A stretch of 64,000 nucleotides of DNA, from positions 10,511 to 74,510 of the forward strand of contig JAUMCS010000033.1 in the NCBI GenBank assembly GCA_032122355.1, given 5' to 3'. Position 1 is the first letter of the stretch; every line of letters begins with the position of its first letter. Of this stretch, positions 27,501 to 34,922 are shown one piece after another. This stretch comes from RFTU01 sp032122355 (GTDB taxonomy: Bacteria > Pseudomonadota > Gammaproteobacteria > Burkholderiales > Burkholderiaceae_C). The position numbers were made by a program, and so were the translations under genes. The notes below the pieces were generated by a model. The model saw nothing but the letters and a program-made list of their open reading frames with translations, had not been told where the DNA came from and made no database searches.

Positions 27501-27659
27501 GACAACTGAGTAAAGATGTTTATCTTATCCAAATTATTATCTGCCATCACACAACCTATGTTTGGGTTGGCCTTAATCATGTTGGCTGCTTTCATCGGCA
27601 TGGGCCGATGGCCCCGTTTGGCGCGCAGTTTGTTGGGGCTGACTTTGGTGGTGCTGGTG
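27501..27659 (+). repeat. 159-bp direct repeat, left copy
   Basis: Identical to 29609-29767 except for one base (CGT versus CAT in the codon after GRWP). It covers the 15 bp before the ydcF start and the first 48 codons of that gene. The two copies flank a 1949-bp insert, the footprint expected from single-crossover integration of a circular element carrying this segment, or from a tandem duplication followed by replacement. Confidence 0.95.
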
Positions 27660-27767
27660 GCTTGGAATGCGGTGGATGCAGGGGGGTGTCATGATGCAAG
27701 TTTCTTTTGGATACCTTGCGGAGAAGACAACCCGCATTACTTGGAACCGTGGCAACAGTTTTATTGA
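27516..27767 (+). pseudogene. Truncated 5' copy of ydcF
   Basis: The first 48 codons (MFILSKLLSAITQPMFGL onward) match intact ydcF at 29624 with one substitution (R for H). Homology stops at 27659 and the frame runs on into unrelated insert sequence to a stop at 27767, so the product would be a membrane-anchor stub with a foreign tail. It is in the position where ydcF would originally have followed the PepSY gene. Confidence 0.85.
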
Positions 27768-28575
27768 GTCACTTGCAAACTATGAGGAGGTGGTTGTAAA
27801 AGTGTCTCAGACCGAATTTGTGTTTGAAGGCTGGTTCTACCCACCCCTACGGCCAGTTAAATCTGGTATGAATGCACTTTTGATTCCCGCAGGATTTTCG
27901 CTGCCTGCAACGCATCAAATCCATTTGCAAGCATCAAGTGCCACAGATGAAGAAGCCAACTTCATGATTGCGTTGTTTGGCTTGCTAAAAGGCCAACGCT
28001 TGCAACGGCCAGAGTGGCAGCACTTCTATAAAGCGCCTGTTTCTAGGAAACTGAATGACTTTCTTGCAAAGAAGAACGATATTGAAAAAACGATGGACAT
28101 CGCTACAGAATTTTGGCAGCAACATACTTGTCCAGAAATCAGACGACTCGCGTTTGGCGCAATGCATTGGCATCTATTTGCCCAACTGTATGAGCATGAG
28201 TTTGAAAGGTTCAATGCGCAGTATATGGCCCTAGATGCATGCGCAAAACTGGCTAAGAAAATACAATTTTCTGGCTATCCAGAAGAAAGGCTATCACACG
28301 CAAAGCAAGCATCGAAACTGTGCGAATGCACTGGTGTGCCACAGCCAAAATGGGTCGACAAGGAATTGGCTGAGCGGCGTAATAAACTGGTTCATGAGGC
28401 TATGTATATTGGAAAACCGATAGGCTTTACCCATCCTGTAGAGCACAGAAACATGGAGCTTGAGTTGACCGGATTGGTTGCTCGAATATTTCTCAGTCTC
28501 TTAGGTGTCAAGAACGAATACACACAGTCGGAATGCACCGCGAGGCAGCCGAGCGGGTTTGGGGGTTGGGCGTAA
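27691..28575 (+). CDS. Unknown protein with a HEPN-like RX4H motif
   Basis: A 294-residue protein that I do not recognise by name. The C-terminal third carries AERRNKLVHEAMY, an R-x4-H motif preceded by a helix-rich segment as in HEPN ribonuclease/nucleotidyl-substrate domains (Apea-like). The N-terminal half is a mixed alpha/beta region without motifs. The ATG at 27691 (or 27694) follows a G-rich potential ribosome site (GGGGGGTG); earlier in-frame starts lie in the insert junction. The last ten or so residues run over the junction with the AlbA-like fragment (28533) and may not be native, so the gene could be 3'-truncated. Toxin or defence role is inference. Confidence 0.65.
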   Translation: MMQVSFGYLAEKTTRITWNRGNSFIESLANYEEVVVKVSQTEFVFEGWFYPPLRPVKSGMNALLIPAGFSLPATHQIHLQASSATDEEANFMIALFGLLKGQRLQRPEWQHFYKAPVSRKLNDFLAKKNDIEKTMDIATEFWQQHTCPEIRRLAFGAMHWHLFAQLYEHEFERFNAQYMALDACAKLAKKIQFSGYPEERLSHAKQASKLCECTGVPQPKWVDKELAERRNKLVHEAMYIGKPIGFTHPVEHRNMELELTGLVARIFLSLLGVKNEYTQSECTARQPSGFGGWA

Positions 28576-29264
28576 CACTGGCCAATCTGCTGGTGACAGA
28601 GCCGCGCCCACGCAATCGCGCACTCGCAGATGCGATGAAGCGCATTGGGGTGGTGGAGCGTTCTGGCCGAGGGGTGGATACGATTTACCGTGGCATGCTC
28701 AAGTTTGGTCGTCCGGCACCAGATTACGGACGAACCGATTCCTACAACGTGGTGCTGAGCTTGCCCACGGCTCCTGCCGATGTGGCATTCCGCCGCATGG
28801 TAGTGGACGCAGAGCATAATCGTAATGCCGAACTGCCTATTGATTCGCTGATCGCTTTGGCCGCTTTGCGTAAGTTCAAGCGCCTATCGGCCGACGCGTT
28901 GGCCAAATACATTCAGCGCGATGCGGCCAGTGCCAGGCGCACTCTGGAGGCATTGACCGAAGCTGGCTTGGTAGAGGCGCACGGCAATACCCGCGGCCGC
29001 AGCTATACTTTGTCGGCGGCGGTCTATACCGTGGTGAGCGACAAGGCAGCCTATACGCGGCAAGTGGGTTTTGGTCCGATCCAGCATGAGCAGATGGTGC
29101 TCAGTTACATCAGGCAGCATGGTCAGATTAAGCGGGCTGAGGTAATGGAACTGTGTCGATTGACTGAGGGTCAAGTTAAGCGGTTGTTGCAAAGAATGCT
29201 GGCTGCAGGGCAAATTGTCATGCATGGGCAAGGAAAAACAACCGCTTATATGGAGCCGAAGTGA
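28533..29264 (+). pseudogene. AlbA_2/RecG-like transcriptional regulator, 5'-truncated
   Basis: 243 residues matching the C-terminal part of COG2865-type proteins (AlbA_2 ATP-binding domain followed by winged helices). The first recognisable block is GVTLANLLVTEPRPRNRALA then IGVVERSGRGVDTIY and GRPAPDYGR, which normally lie in the middle of about 500-residue proteins. The N-terminal AlbA domain is missing, replaced by the end of the HEPN-like gene. The remaining part contains two winged-helix-like segments. Probably a non-functional remnant, although a start at 28533 could yield a DNA-binding fragment. Confidence 0.75.
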
Positions 29265-29608
29265 CTCACATGCCGTTCGGTTTGGATCATTTGCGGATCA
29301 TTTGCGGATCATTTTGTTTCTGTAAAGTATGGATTTTTATAGATAAATATATAATCCCTACGTTAACAGGTCCTTGAGGATCAAAATAAACGGGCTTTTT
29401 TGAATACATGACACTCCTCAAATGCACACTTATTGAAAAAGCTATTTTTACAATGGGTTCTGCTGTCATTTTAGGGTCGACCCGTGACATGGCCAAAGCC
29501 GAGGTGTCTAGTTTGCCAAATTTCTATACTCGGGTATTGGCGCGAGACCCGCGCACTTTGCTATCCGAACTAGCCCGCAGCTTTGCTGACAGGCCTCGTG
29601 CGGGTCTT
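29265..29608. other. Insert right flank, no convincing gene
   Basis: A 344-bp AT-rich stretch between the regulator fragment and the right 159-bp repeat. It holds the short tandem repeat at 29284-29315 and one 69-codon frame (29408-29617) with no recognisable motif. No terminal inverted repeats or integrase remnants were seen. Confidence 0.6.
29284..29315. repeat. 11-bp tandem repeat, about 2.9 copies
   Basis: GGATCATTTGC occurs twice in full (29284-29294, 29295-29305) and once partially (29306-29315, GGATCATTTT). It sits just downstream of the truncated regulator gene. Confidence 0.85.
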
Positions 29609-29767
29609 GACAACTGAGTAAAGATGTTTATCTTATCCAAATTATTATCTGCCATCACACAACCTATGTTTGGGTTGGCCTTAATCATGTTGGCTGCTTT
29701 CATCGGCATGGGCCGATGGCCCCATTTGGCGCGCAGTTTGTTGGGGCTGACTTTGGTGGTGCTGGTG
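29609..29767 (+). repeat. 159-bp direct repeat, right copy
   Basis: Right-hand partner of 27501-27659, one mismatch in 159. This copy is continuous with the intact ydcF coding sequence. Confidence 0.95.
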
Positions 29768-30385
29768 TTGCTGGGTTTTGAGGCCGTACCTAACGCGCTA
29801 TTGCGCCCGCTGGAAATGCGCTATGCAACGCCTTCAGCTGATACAGTGGCATCGCAAGTGGGTGTGATTGTGCTGGGGGGCTCATTCAAATCGGCCGAGA
29901 GCATGGTTGCGCATGGCCAAGTACCGCTGGGAGAGTCGGCTGAGCGTTTAACGCAGGCAGTGGTTTTGCTGCATAAACATCCTGAGTGGGCATTGGTTTT
30001 TTCAGGCGGAGTGGGGCGACTTTTGCCCACGGGCTTGACCGAAGCGCAAATGGCCCGACAGTTTTTTTTAGAGCAGGGCATTGCTGAAGACCGCATACAA
30101 CTAGAAAGCCGTTCCCGCACTACCCGTGAAAATGCACAGCAAGTCGCACAGCTACTGGGGCCACGTTGCCAGCAGCCATGGTTGCTGATCACTTCTGCCT
30201 GGCATATGCCCCGTGCTATGGAAGAATTTCAAAAAACAGGGTGTCGCATCACGCCCTATCCAGCCGATTATCGCACCGGCAATTACACGCCATGGACTGA
30301 GTATTCGCTCGCGCACAGCCTGGTGCTTTGGCAAGTAGCGCTTCATGAGTGGCTGGGTATATTGGCCTACCGTACCACCCGTTAG
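29624..30385 (+). CDS. YdcF/ElyC/SanA family membrane protein (DUF218)
   Basis: A 253-residue protein with two N-terminal membrane segments (LALIMLAAFIGMGRW and LLGLTLVVLVLLGFEAV) and a DUF218 domain. Domain blocks are VGVIVLGGSF, LVFSGGVGR, IQLESRSRTTRENAQ and LITSAWHMPRAMEEFQ. Members affect envelope and peptidoglycan or polysaccharide metabolism, with uncertain chemistry. Its upstream sequence now derives from the insert, so its native promoter (likely read-through from the PepSY operon) has been separated from it. Confidence 0.9.
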   Translation: MFILSKLLSAITQPMFGLALIMLAAFIGMGRWPHLARSLLGLTLVVLVLLGFEAVPNALLRPLEMRYATPSADTVASQVGVIVLGGSFKSAESMVAHGQVPLGESAERLTQAVVLLHKHPEWALVFSGGVGRLLPTGLTEAQMARQFFLEQGIAEDRIQLESRSRTTRENAQQVAQLLGPRCQQPWLLITSAWHMPRAMEEFQKTGCRITPYPADYRTGNYTPWTEYSLAHSLVLWQVALHEWLGILAYRTTR

Positions 30386-30463
30386 ATTGCCTTTCATCAT
30401 TTTGTCATAAGTATTCATTAGCATGGTTTATCTTTGGGCAACGACTATTGATCGGAGGGCGGA

Positions 30464-32104
30464 ATGAGTTGGTGGGACAGAATGGGAGCTATGCTGGGTA
30501 TGGCTACTGGTAACGTTCAGCCAGAAATAGTACAGTTCTCAGATGTATCTTGCAACTGGGTGAGTTTTCCGTGGGAGGATGCTGAAGCCTTAAGATTATT
30601 GAAACAAAGCCAAATTGGTACGGAGCATATTGGTGAGCTTGTTAATATGGCTAATAGAGTTAGGCGTGCAAATAATATATGGAATATTCCTGGGCGGGAT
30701 CAATTTCCTTCGAGCTTGGTTAAAAAAAGGTACACGCTATGGTCTTCCAAGCCGGTGAGTGCTGAAGGTTTTAAGAATTCTGAAGTGGGCTTAAAGCTTC
30801 ATTTTAATGAATCGCCGGTTACGAATCTCATTATTGGCAATAAATCTGGTCGTACTATAAAAGTAGGCACTTCACGTTTGCTTCACATGGGTGATGCGGA
30901 TGAACAAATATATTTATCTCGACAATATACAGGGGTAGAAGACACCGCTCAATATCATAACTCCCATGCAGTATATCATTATGCATGCAATCCTGTTGTT
31001 GATTATTCAACACCGAAGTCACCTTTTGACAAAAAAAATCTACTTATCAGTCAATCAGAGAAGGGTGCACATACATTATCCGGAACTAAAGAACTCAGTA
31101 ACATTTTAACTGGTTTTTTAGACGAAAAAATCCTGAGTAATGCCGCTTTTATTCCAGAATTAAACGGTGATTCAGATGTTAAAAGGAAAAAAACAAGATC
31201 GCAAGTATGGAATCGATTTGCGGGTGTTGTAAGGTATGAGGCCGTAACAGTGATGCCGCACACCATTCCAGTTACTGGTGATGGTAAGTATTATAGGGCT
31301 AATAGTGGAGTTGTGGATTGGGCAGACAGCAAAAATGCCCCCAAATTCAAGGATGATTCGCCAGAAGCATTATTTGAAATCCGTCCTGCGGAATTTACCT
31401 CAGAGGAAAAAGCTGCCATCATCATGGCAACACCAACTTATGTTTTGTGTGGAATGAGCAACCCGGGTACCGACGAGTACTCGTTAAATAAAACAGCAGG
31501 AGAGTGGTCTGCGGAGACTGAAGACTCTTCAGGGGATAATTTTTTTGCAGTCAGAGATAAGAAAAATATCAAAGAAAATTGGAAAAAAACTCAACCTGAG
31601 AAAGATGCGGTTACTGTACATACTGCAGACTTTGGAATCATAGGTGGCAAAGATTGTGTGTACGCGCTGGTTAATGGTGGCGAATCACCTGCGAATAACA
31701 AAGCCGGTATGGAATTATTTGGATCTGATGTGGTGTCTATTGGAGCTGGATTGAAACACGAATCACGATGGGGCAGTGGCTTAGTCCTTGGAACAAAAGT
31801 CGTTGAACTTCGCCATTCTGAGAAAAATGATGATGAAAAAGAATCATTGATGTCAATGAAAAGTGAATTGCTCGAATTAAGAAATAAAGTAGCCTCATTA
31901 GAATCCATGATTCGCATGGATAAGGATGGGATTACTCTTCAGGTTGGTGGTAAAGAAAAGGGCACTGAAATTAAAATCACTAAAGATAAAATAGCATTTA
32001 AAGTTCAAGGTACCGATTTGGGTCATTATTCCTCGGCAGGTTACAACCCGCTGCAAGATATTAAAGCGGCAGGAAATGCCTTAATCGTGCGAGGAAGAGG
32101 TTAA
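30464..32104 (+). CDS. Large unknown protein, paralog of the gene at 1-1158
   Basis: A 546-residue protein without a recognised family. No signal peptide is visible; it begins MSWWDRMGAMLGMATG after a good ribosome site (GGAGG). Shared blocks with the 1-1158 protein include RSQVWNRFAGVVRYEAV, EIRPAEFTSEEKAAIIMATP, SNPGTDEY, FGIIGGKD and GMELFGS. The C-terminus has a heptad-like segment (LMSMKSELLELRNKVASLES, about residues 462-481) followed by beta-repeat-like DGITLQVGGKEKGTEIKITK. A trimeric coiled-coil plus beta-stem resembling VgrG or tail-spike tips is an inference. The AT-rich base composition differs from the neighbouring core genes, suggesting transfer. It converges on gpmA with an 8-bp gap. 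Confidence 0.85.
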   Translation: MSWWDRMGAMLGMATGNVQPEIVQFSDVSCNWVSFPWEDAEALRLLKQSQIGTEHIGELVNMANRVRRANNIWNIPGRDQFPSSLVKKRYTLWSSKPVSAEGFKNSEVGLKLHFNESPVTNLIIGNKSGRTIKVGTSRLLHMGDADEQIYLSRQYTGVEDTAQYHNSHAVYHYACNPVVDYSTPKSPFDKKNLLISQSEKGAHTLSGTKELSNILTGFLDEKILSNAAFIPELNGDSDVKRKKTRSQVWNRFAGVVRYEAVTVMPHTIPVTGDGKYYRANSGVVDWADSKNAPKFKDDSPEALFEIRPAEFTSEEKAAIIMATPTYVLCGMSNPGTDEYSLNKTAGEWSAETEDSSGDNFFAVRDKKNIKENWKKTQPEKDAVTVHTADFGIIGGKDCVYALVNGGESPANNKAGMELFGSDVVSIGAGLKHESRWGSGLVLGTKVVELRHSEKNDDEKESLMSMKSELLELRNKVASLESMIRMDKDGITLQVGGKEKGTEIKITKDKIAFKVQGTDLGHYSSAGYNPLQDIKAAGNALIVRGRG

Positions 32105-32112
32105 ATACGGTT

Positions 32113-32808
32113 TTACTCCCCTAAATAATAATTCCGTATAGGTTTAAGCGTTACATCGTCTAATTCATACACCAGCGGCACTCCATTGGGAATATTCACC
32201 CCCACAATCGCCTCATCATCAATACCATCGAGCATTTTCACCAAAGCGCGTATGCTGTTGCCATGCGCAGCAATCACCACGCGCTGGCCTGATTGAATGG
32301 CCGGAGCAATCCGCTCATTCCAGCAGGGTAAGACGCGCTGCACGGTATCTTTCAAACACTCTGTCAGGGGTATTTGCTCAGGCTGCAATTGCGCATAGCG
32401 TACATCACTGCGTTGGCCGCGTGGGTCATGCGCTTCTAGTGCGGGCGGTGGCGTGTCATAGCTGCGGCGCCAAATCAACACTTGCTCATCACCATACTGC
32501 CGCGCCATATCGGCTTTATTCAAGCCTTGCAGGCCCCCATAGTGGCGTTCATTCAGGCGCCAATCGTGCATCACCGGCACCCATGTTTGATCCATGTTGT
32601 CTAGGCAGTGCCACAACGTCCAAATGGCGCGCTTGAGCACCGAGGTAAACGCCACATCAAAACCAAATCCGGCCTCACGCAAAAGCCTGCCTGCTTGCTG
32701 CGCCTGAGCAATGCCGGTTTCTGTCAAGGGCACATCCGTCCACCCCGTAAAACGGTTTTCTAAATTCCAAGTGGATTCACCATGCCGAATCAGTACGAGT
32801 TGTTTCAT
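32113..32808 (-). CDS. gpmA: 2,3-bisphosphoglycerate-dependent phosphoglycerate mutase
   Basis: A 231-residue glycolytic enzyme interconverting 3- and 2-phosphoglycerate. It starts MKQLVLIRHGESTWNLENRFTGW with the phospho-histidine RHGES, followed by TSVLKRAIWTLW, WRLNERHYGGLQGLNKADMA and the second histidine block VVIAAHGNSIRALVK. The start at 32808 was chosen over one 15 bp upstream because it aligns with the family N-terminus. It is followed upstream by argC in the same direction (32 bp), perhaps sharing a promoter. Confidence 0.96.
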   Translation of the reverse strand: MKQLVLIRHGESTWNLENRFTGWTDVPLTETGIAQAQQAGRLLREAGFGFDVAFTSVLKRAIWTLWHCLDNMDQTWVPVMHDWRLNERHYGGLQGLNKADMARQYGDEQVLIWRRSYDTPPPALEAHDPRGQRSDVRYAQLQPEQIPLTECLKDTVQRVLPCWNERIAPAIQSGQRVVIAAHGNSIRALVKMLDGIDDEAIVGVNIPNGVPLVYELDDVTLKPIRNYYLGE

Positions 32809-32840
32809 GTTGTTGTGCCTCAATGTAATAGACTTGTATT

Positions 32841-33785
32841 TTACAGCCCACTAGCCTCAGCGCATCCTAAATGAATGTTCATGCATTGCACCGCTGCGCC
32901 ACTGGCACCTTTTCCAAGGTTGTCTAAGCGCGCCATCAGCAACGCTTGAGATTCATTGGCAAAAATAAAAATATCCACGCGATTGGTGTCATTACAGCCC
33001 TGAACATCAAAAAACCCACCTTGCAAAGTGTCGGGGTCAGACAGGGGCATCACCCGAACGAAGGGCTCATCTTTGTAGCGCTGTTGCAACGCCTCGTGCA
33101 GCTGCGCAGCACTCGGGCGCGTACTTAAGGCGTGCAAAGGCAGCGGAATGGTAACGGCCAGGCCCTTGTAAAAATCCGCAACGATAGGCATAAACACAGG
33201 CGCAAAGTGCAGCCCCGTATGCGCCCTCATTTCGGGTAAATGCTTGTGGCTTAAGCTAAGGCCATAGGGTCTGGGCGCAGCCAAAGTGCCCGTGTGCGCT
33301 TGGTACTGCTCGATCATGCCTTTGCCCCCGCCGGAATAACCGGTGATGGAGGTGGCCGTCACGGCCTCGTGGGGTGCAATCAAGCCGGCATCCACCAAGG
33401 GGCGCATCAACACAATAAATGCCGTCGCATGGCAGCCTGGGTTGGCAATGCGTTTGCTGGTATGAATGGCGTGGCGCTGTGTGGCACTTAATTCGGGCAG
33501 GCCATATACCCAATCGGCCTGCGTGCGGTGCGCGGTACTGGCATCGATAATGCAGGTGTTGGGGTTGGTGGTCAGGGCAACGGCTTCTTTAGCAGCGGCA
33601 TCGGGCAAACACAAAAAAGCCACATCCGCCGCATTGAGCAAACGGGCCCGTTCGGTGGTATCTTTGCGTTTACTATCATCAATGCGCAAAATTTCAATAT
33701 CTGGGCGCGCCGATAAATATTCGTGAATGCGCAAACCGGTGGTACCTTCTTGGCCGTCAACAAAAACCTTGTAAGTCTGAGTCAT
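32841..33785 (-). CDS. argC: N-acetyl-gamma-glutamyl-phosphate reductase, type 2
   Basis: A 314-residue arginine-biosynthesis enzyme reducing N-acetylglutamyl phosphate to the semialdehyde. It begins YKVFVDGQEGTTGLRIHEYL, the nucleotide-binding N-terminus of the short type-2 form, and shows the catalytic cysteine block RIANPGCHATAF and the substrate block TSITGYSGGGKGMIEQY. It diverges from parB across a 46-bp gap. Confidence 0.95.
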   Translation of the reverse strand: MTQTYKVFVDGQEGTTGLRIHEYLSARPDIEILRIDDSKRKDTTERARLLNAADVAFLCLPDAAAKEAVALTTNPNTCIIDASTAHRTQADWVYGLPELSATQRHAIHTSKRIANPGCHATAFIVLMRPLVDAGLIAPHEAVTATSITGYSGGGKGMIEQYQAHTGTLAAPRPYGLSLSHKHLPEMRAHTGLHFAPVFMPIVADFYKGLAVTIPLPLHALSTRPSAAQLHEALQQRYKDEPFVRVMPLSDPDTLQGGFFDVQGCNDTNRVDIFIFANESQALLMARLDNLGKGASGAAVQCMNIHLGCAEASGL

Positions 33786-33831
33786 GATGTTATTTTAAAA
33801 AAACGTGTAAAGGTTGAGGATAATCCGCACT

Positions 33832-34713
33832 ATGGCTACGAAAAAACTCAAAGGTCTGGGCATGGGGCTAGAAGCCCTATTGGGCCCAGCCACATCTACC
33901 CTGATTGAAACCGAACAAACGCCCCGAGCATTGCCCGTGGCACAGCTGCGCGCGGGCAAATACCAGCCACGCCAACAAATGGATGAAGGCTCATTGTACG
34001 AATTGGCCGAGAGCATACGCACACAAGGTATTATGCAACCATTATTGGTGAGGCCGGTGGGTGCCAGTGGCTATGAAATTATTGCGGGTGAACGGCGTTT
34101 TCGGGCGGCGCAATTGGCGGGTTTAACCGAAGTGCCGGTTTTGGTTAAAGATGTACCCGATGAAACCGCGGCCATCATGGCCTTGATTGAAAACATGCAG
34201 CGTGAAGACCTCAATCCGCTGGAGGAAGCGCAAGGCTTGCAGCGTTTGGTGCATGAATTCAAACTCACACACGAGCAAGCGGCGCAAGCCGTGGGGCGCT
34301 CGCGTAGTGCTGCCACCAATTTGTTGCGCCTGCTGCAATTAGCTGCCCCCGTACAAAAAATGCTCATGGCGGGTGATATAGATATGGGGCATGCTCGGGC
34401 CATATTGCCACTAGACCAAGCGCAGCAAATTTTAGTGGCCCATGATGTCGTGGCTCGTAAGCTCAGTGTGCGCCAAACCGAGCAACTCGCGGCCCGCAGT
34501 GGAGTTCCTGCTCGGACTCCTGCCCCGAAACAAGCCCAGAAAACTGCCAACGCGCGTGAGGTGCAACGCCTAGAACAAGCGTTGTCCGATCACTTGGCTG
34601 CACCCGCGCGCATACGCCAAGATCGTCGCGGGCAAAGTGGAGAAATTTCGGTGGCATTTCACTCTTACGAGGCGCTAGAAGGGCTATTACAGCGCTTGGG
34701 CGTGCAAATTTGA
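33832..34713 (+). CDS. parB: Chromosome partitioning protein ParB (Spo0J)
   Basis: A 293-residue CTPase/DNA-binding protein that loads at parS and spreads. N-terminal KKLKGLGMGLEALLG resembles the ParA-stimulating tail. The CTP-binding domain has the ParB signature GYEIIAGERRFRAAQLAGL and the ENMQREDLNPLEEAQGL block; an HTH region (LTHEQAAQAVGRSRSAATNLLRLLQL) and a C-terminal dimerisation domain follow. The ATG at 33832 was preferred to TTG at 33814. It is separated from parA by about 15.8 kb and transcribed in the opposite direction. Confidence 0.96.
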   Translation: MATKKLKGLGMGLEALLGPATSTLIETEQTPRALPVAQLRAGKYQPRQQMDEGSLYELAESIRTQGIMQPLLVRPVGASGYEIIAGERRFRAAQLAGLTEVPVLVKDVPDETAAIMALIENMQREDLNPLEEAQGLQRLVHEFKLTHEQAAQAVGRSRSAATNLLRLLQLAAPVQKMLMAGDIDMGHARAILPLDQAQQILVAHDVVARKLSVRQTEQLAARSGVPARTPAPKQAQKTANAREVQRLEQALSDHLAAPARIRQDRRGQSGEISVAFHSYEALEGLLQRLGVQI

Positions 34714-34718
34714 TACAG

Positions 34719-34736
34719 GGGTTTGCTTACAAACCC
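34719..34736 (+). terminator. Hairpin after parB
   Basis: GGGTTTG-CTTA-CAAACCC forms a perfect 7-bp stem starting 6 bp after the parB stop. No clear U tract follows, so termination strength is uncertain. Confidence 0.55.
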
Positions 34737-34802
34737 TTACTGAATACACTTTGATTTTGTGCAATTTTCAGGCACACTCAAGCCATGACCGGAAAGCTCT
34801 GA

Positions 34803-34853
34803 CGGCGCCTGTTAGGGCCGAATACTCCCCCGAGTAATCCCATTCGGACGCCG
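34803..34853 (+). promoter_or_regulatory. Possible structured 5' leader of prkA
   Basis: Three nested helices can be drawn: CGGCG (34803-34807) with CGCCG (34849-34853), CCGAAT (34818-34823) with ATTCGG (34842-34847), and ACTC (34824-34827) with GAGT (34832-34835) around a CCCC loop. A 10-nt and a 6-nt internal bulge lie between. It is 69 nt upstream of the prkA start. It does not match a riboswitch class I know. Confidence 0.4.
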
Positions 34854-34922
34854 CCACAACTTCCCAGACTGCGCTGTGCTTTAATGGCATGGCTACGTCT
34901 TACTCATCCTTAGGAGGTCATC

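Noticed and set aside
29284..29315. CRISPR-like array
   Set aside because: The unit is 11 bp with no spacers.
29408..29617. A 69-codon open frame before ydcF
   Set aside because: No motif, and it runs into the repeated ydcF leader; treated as unassigned.
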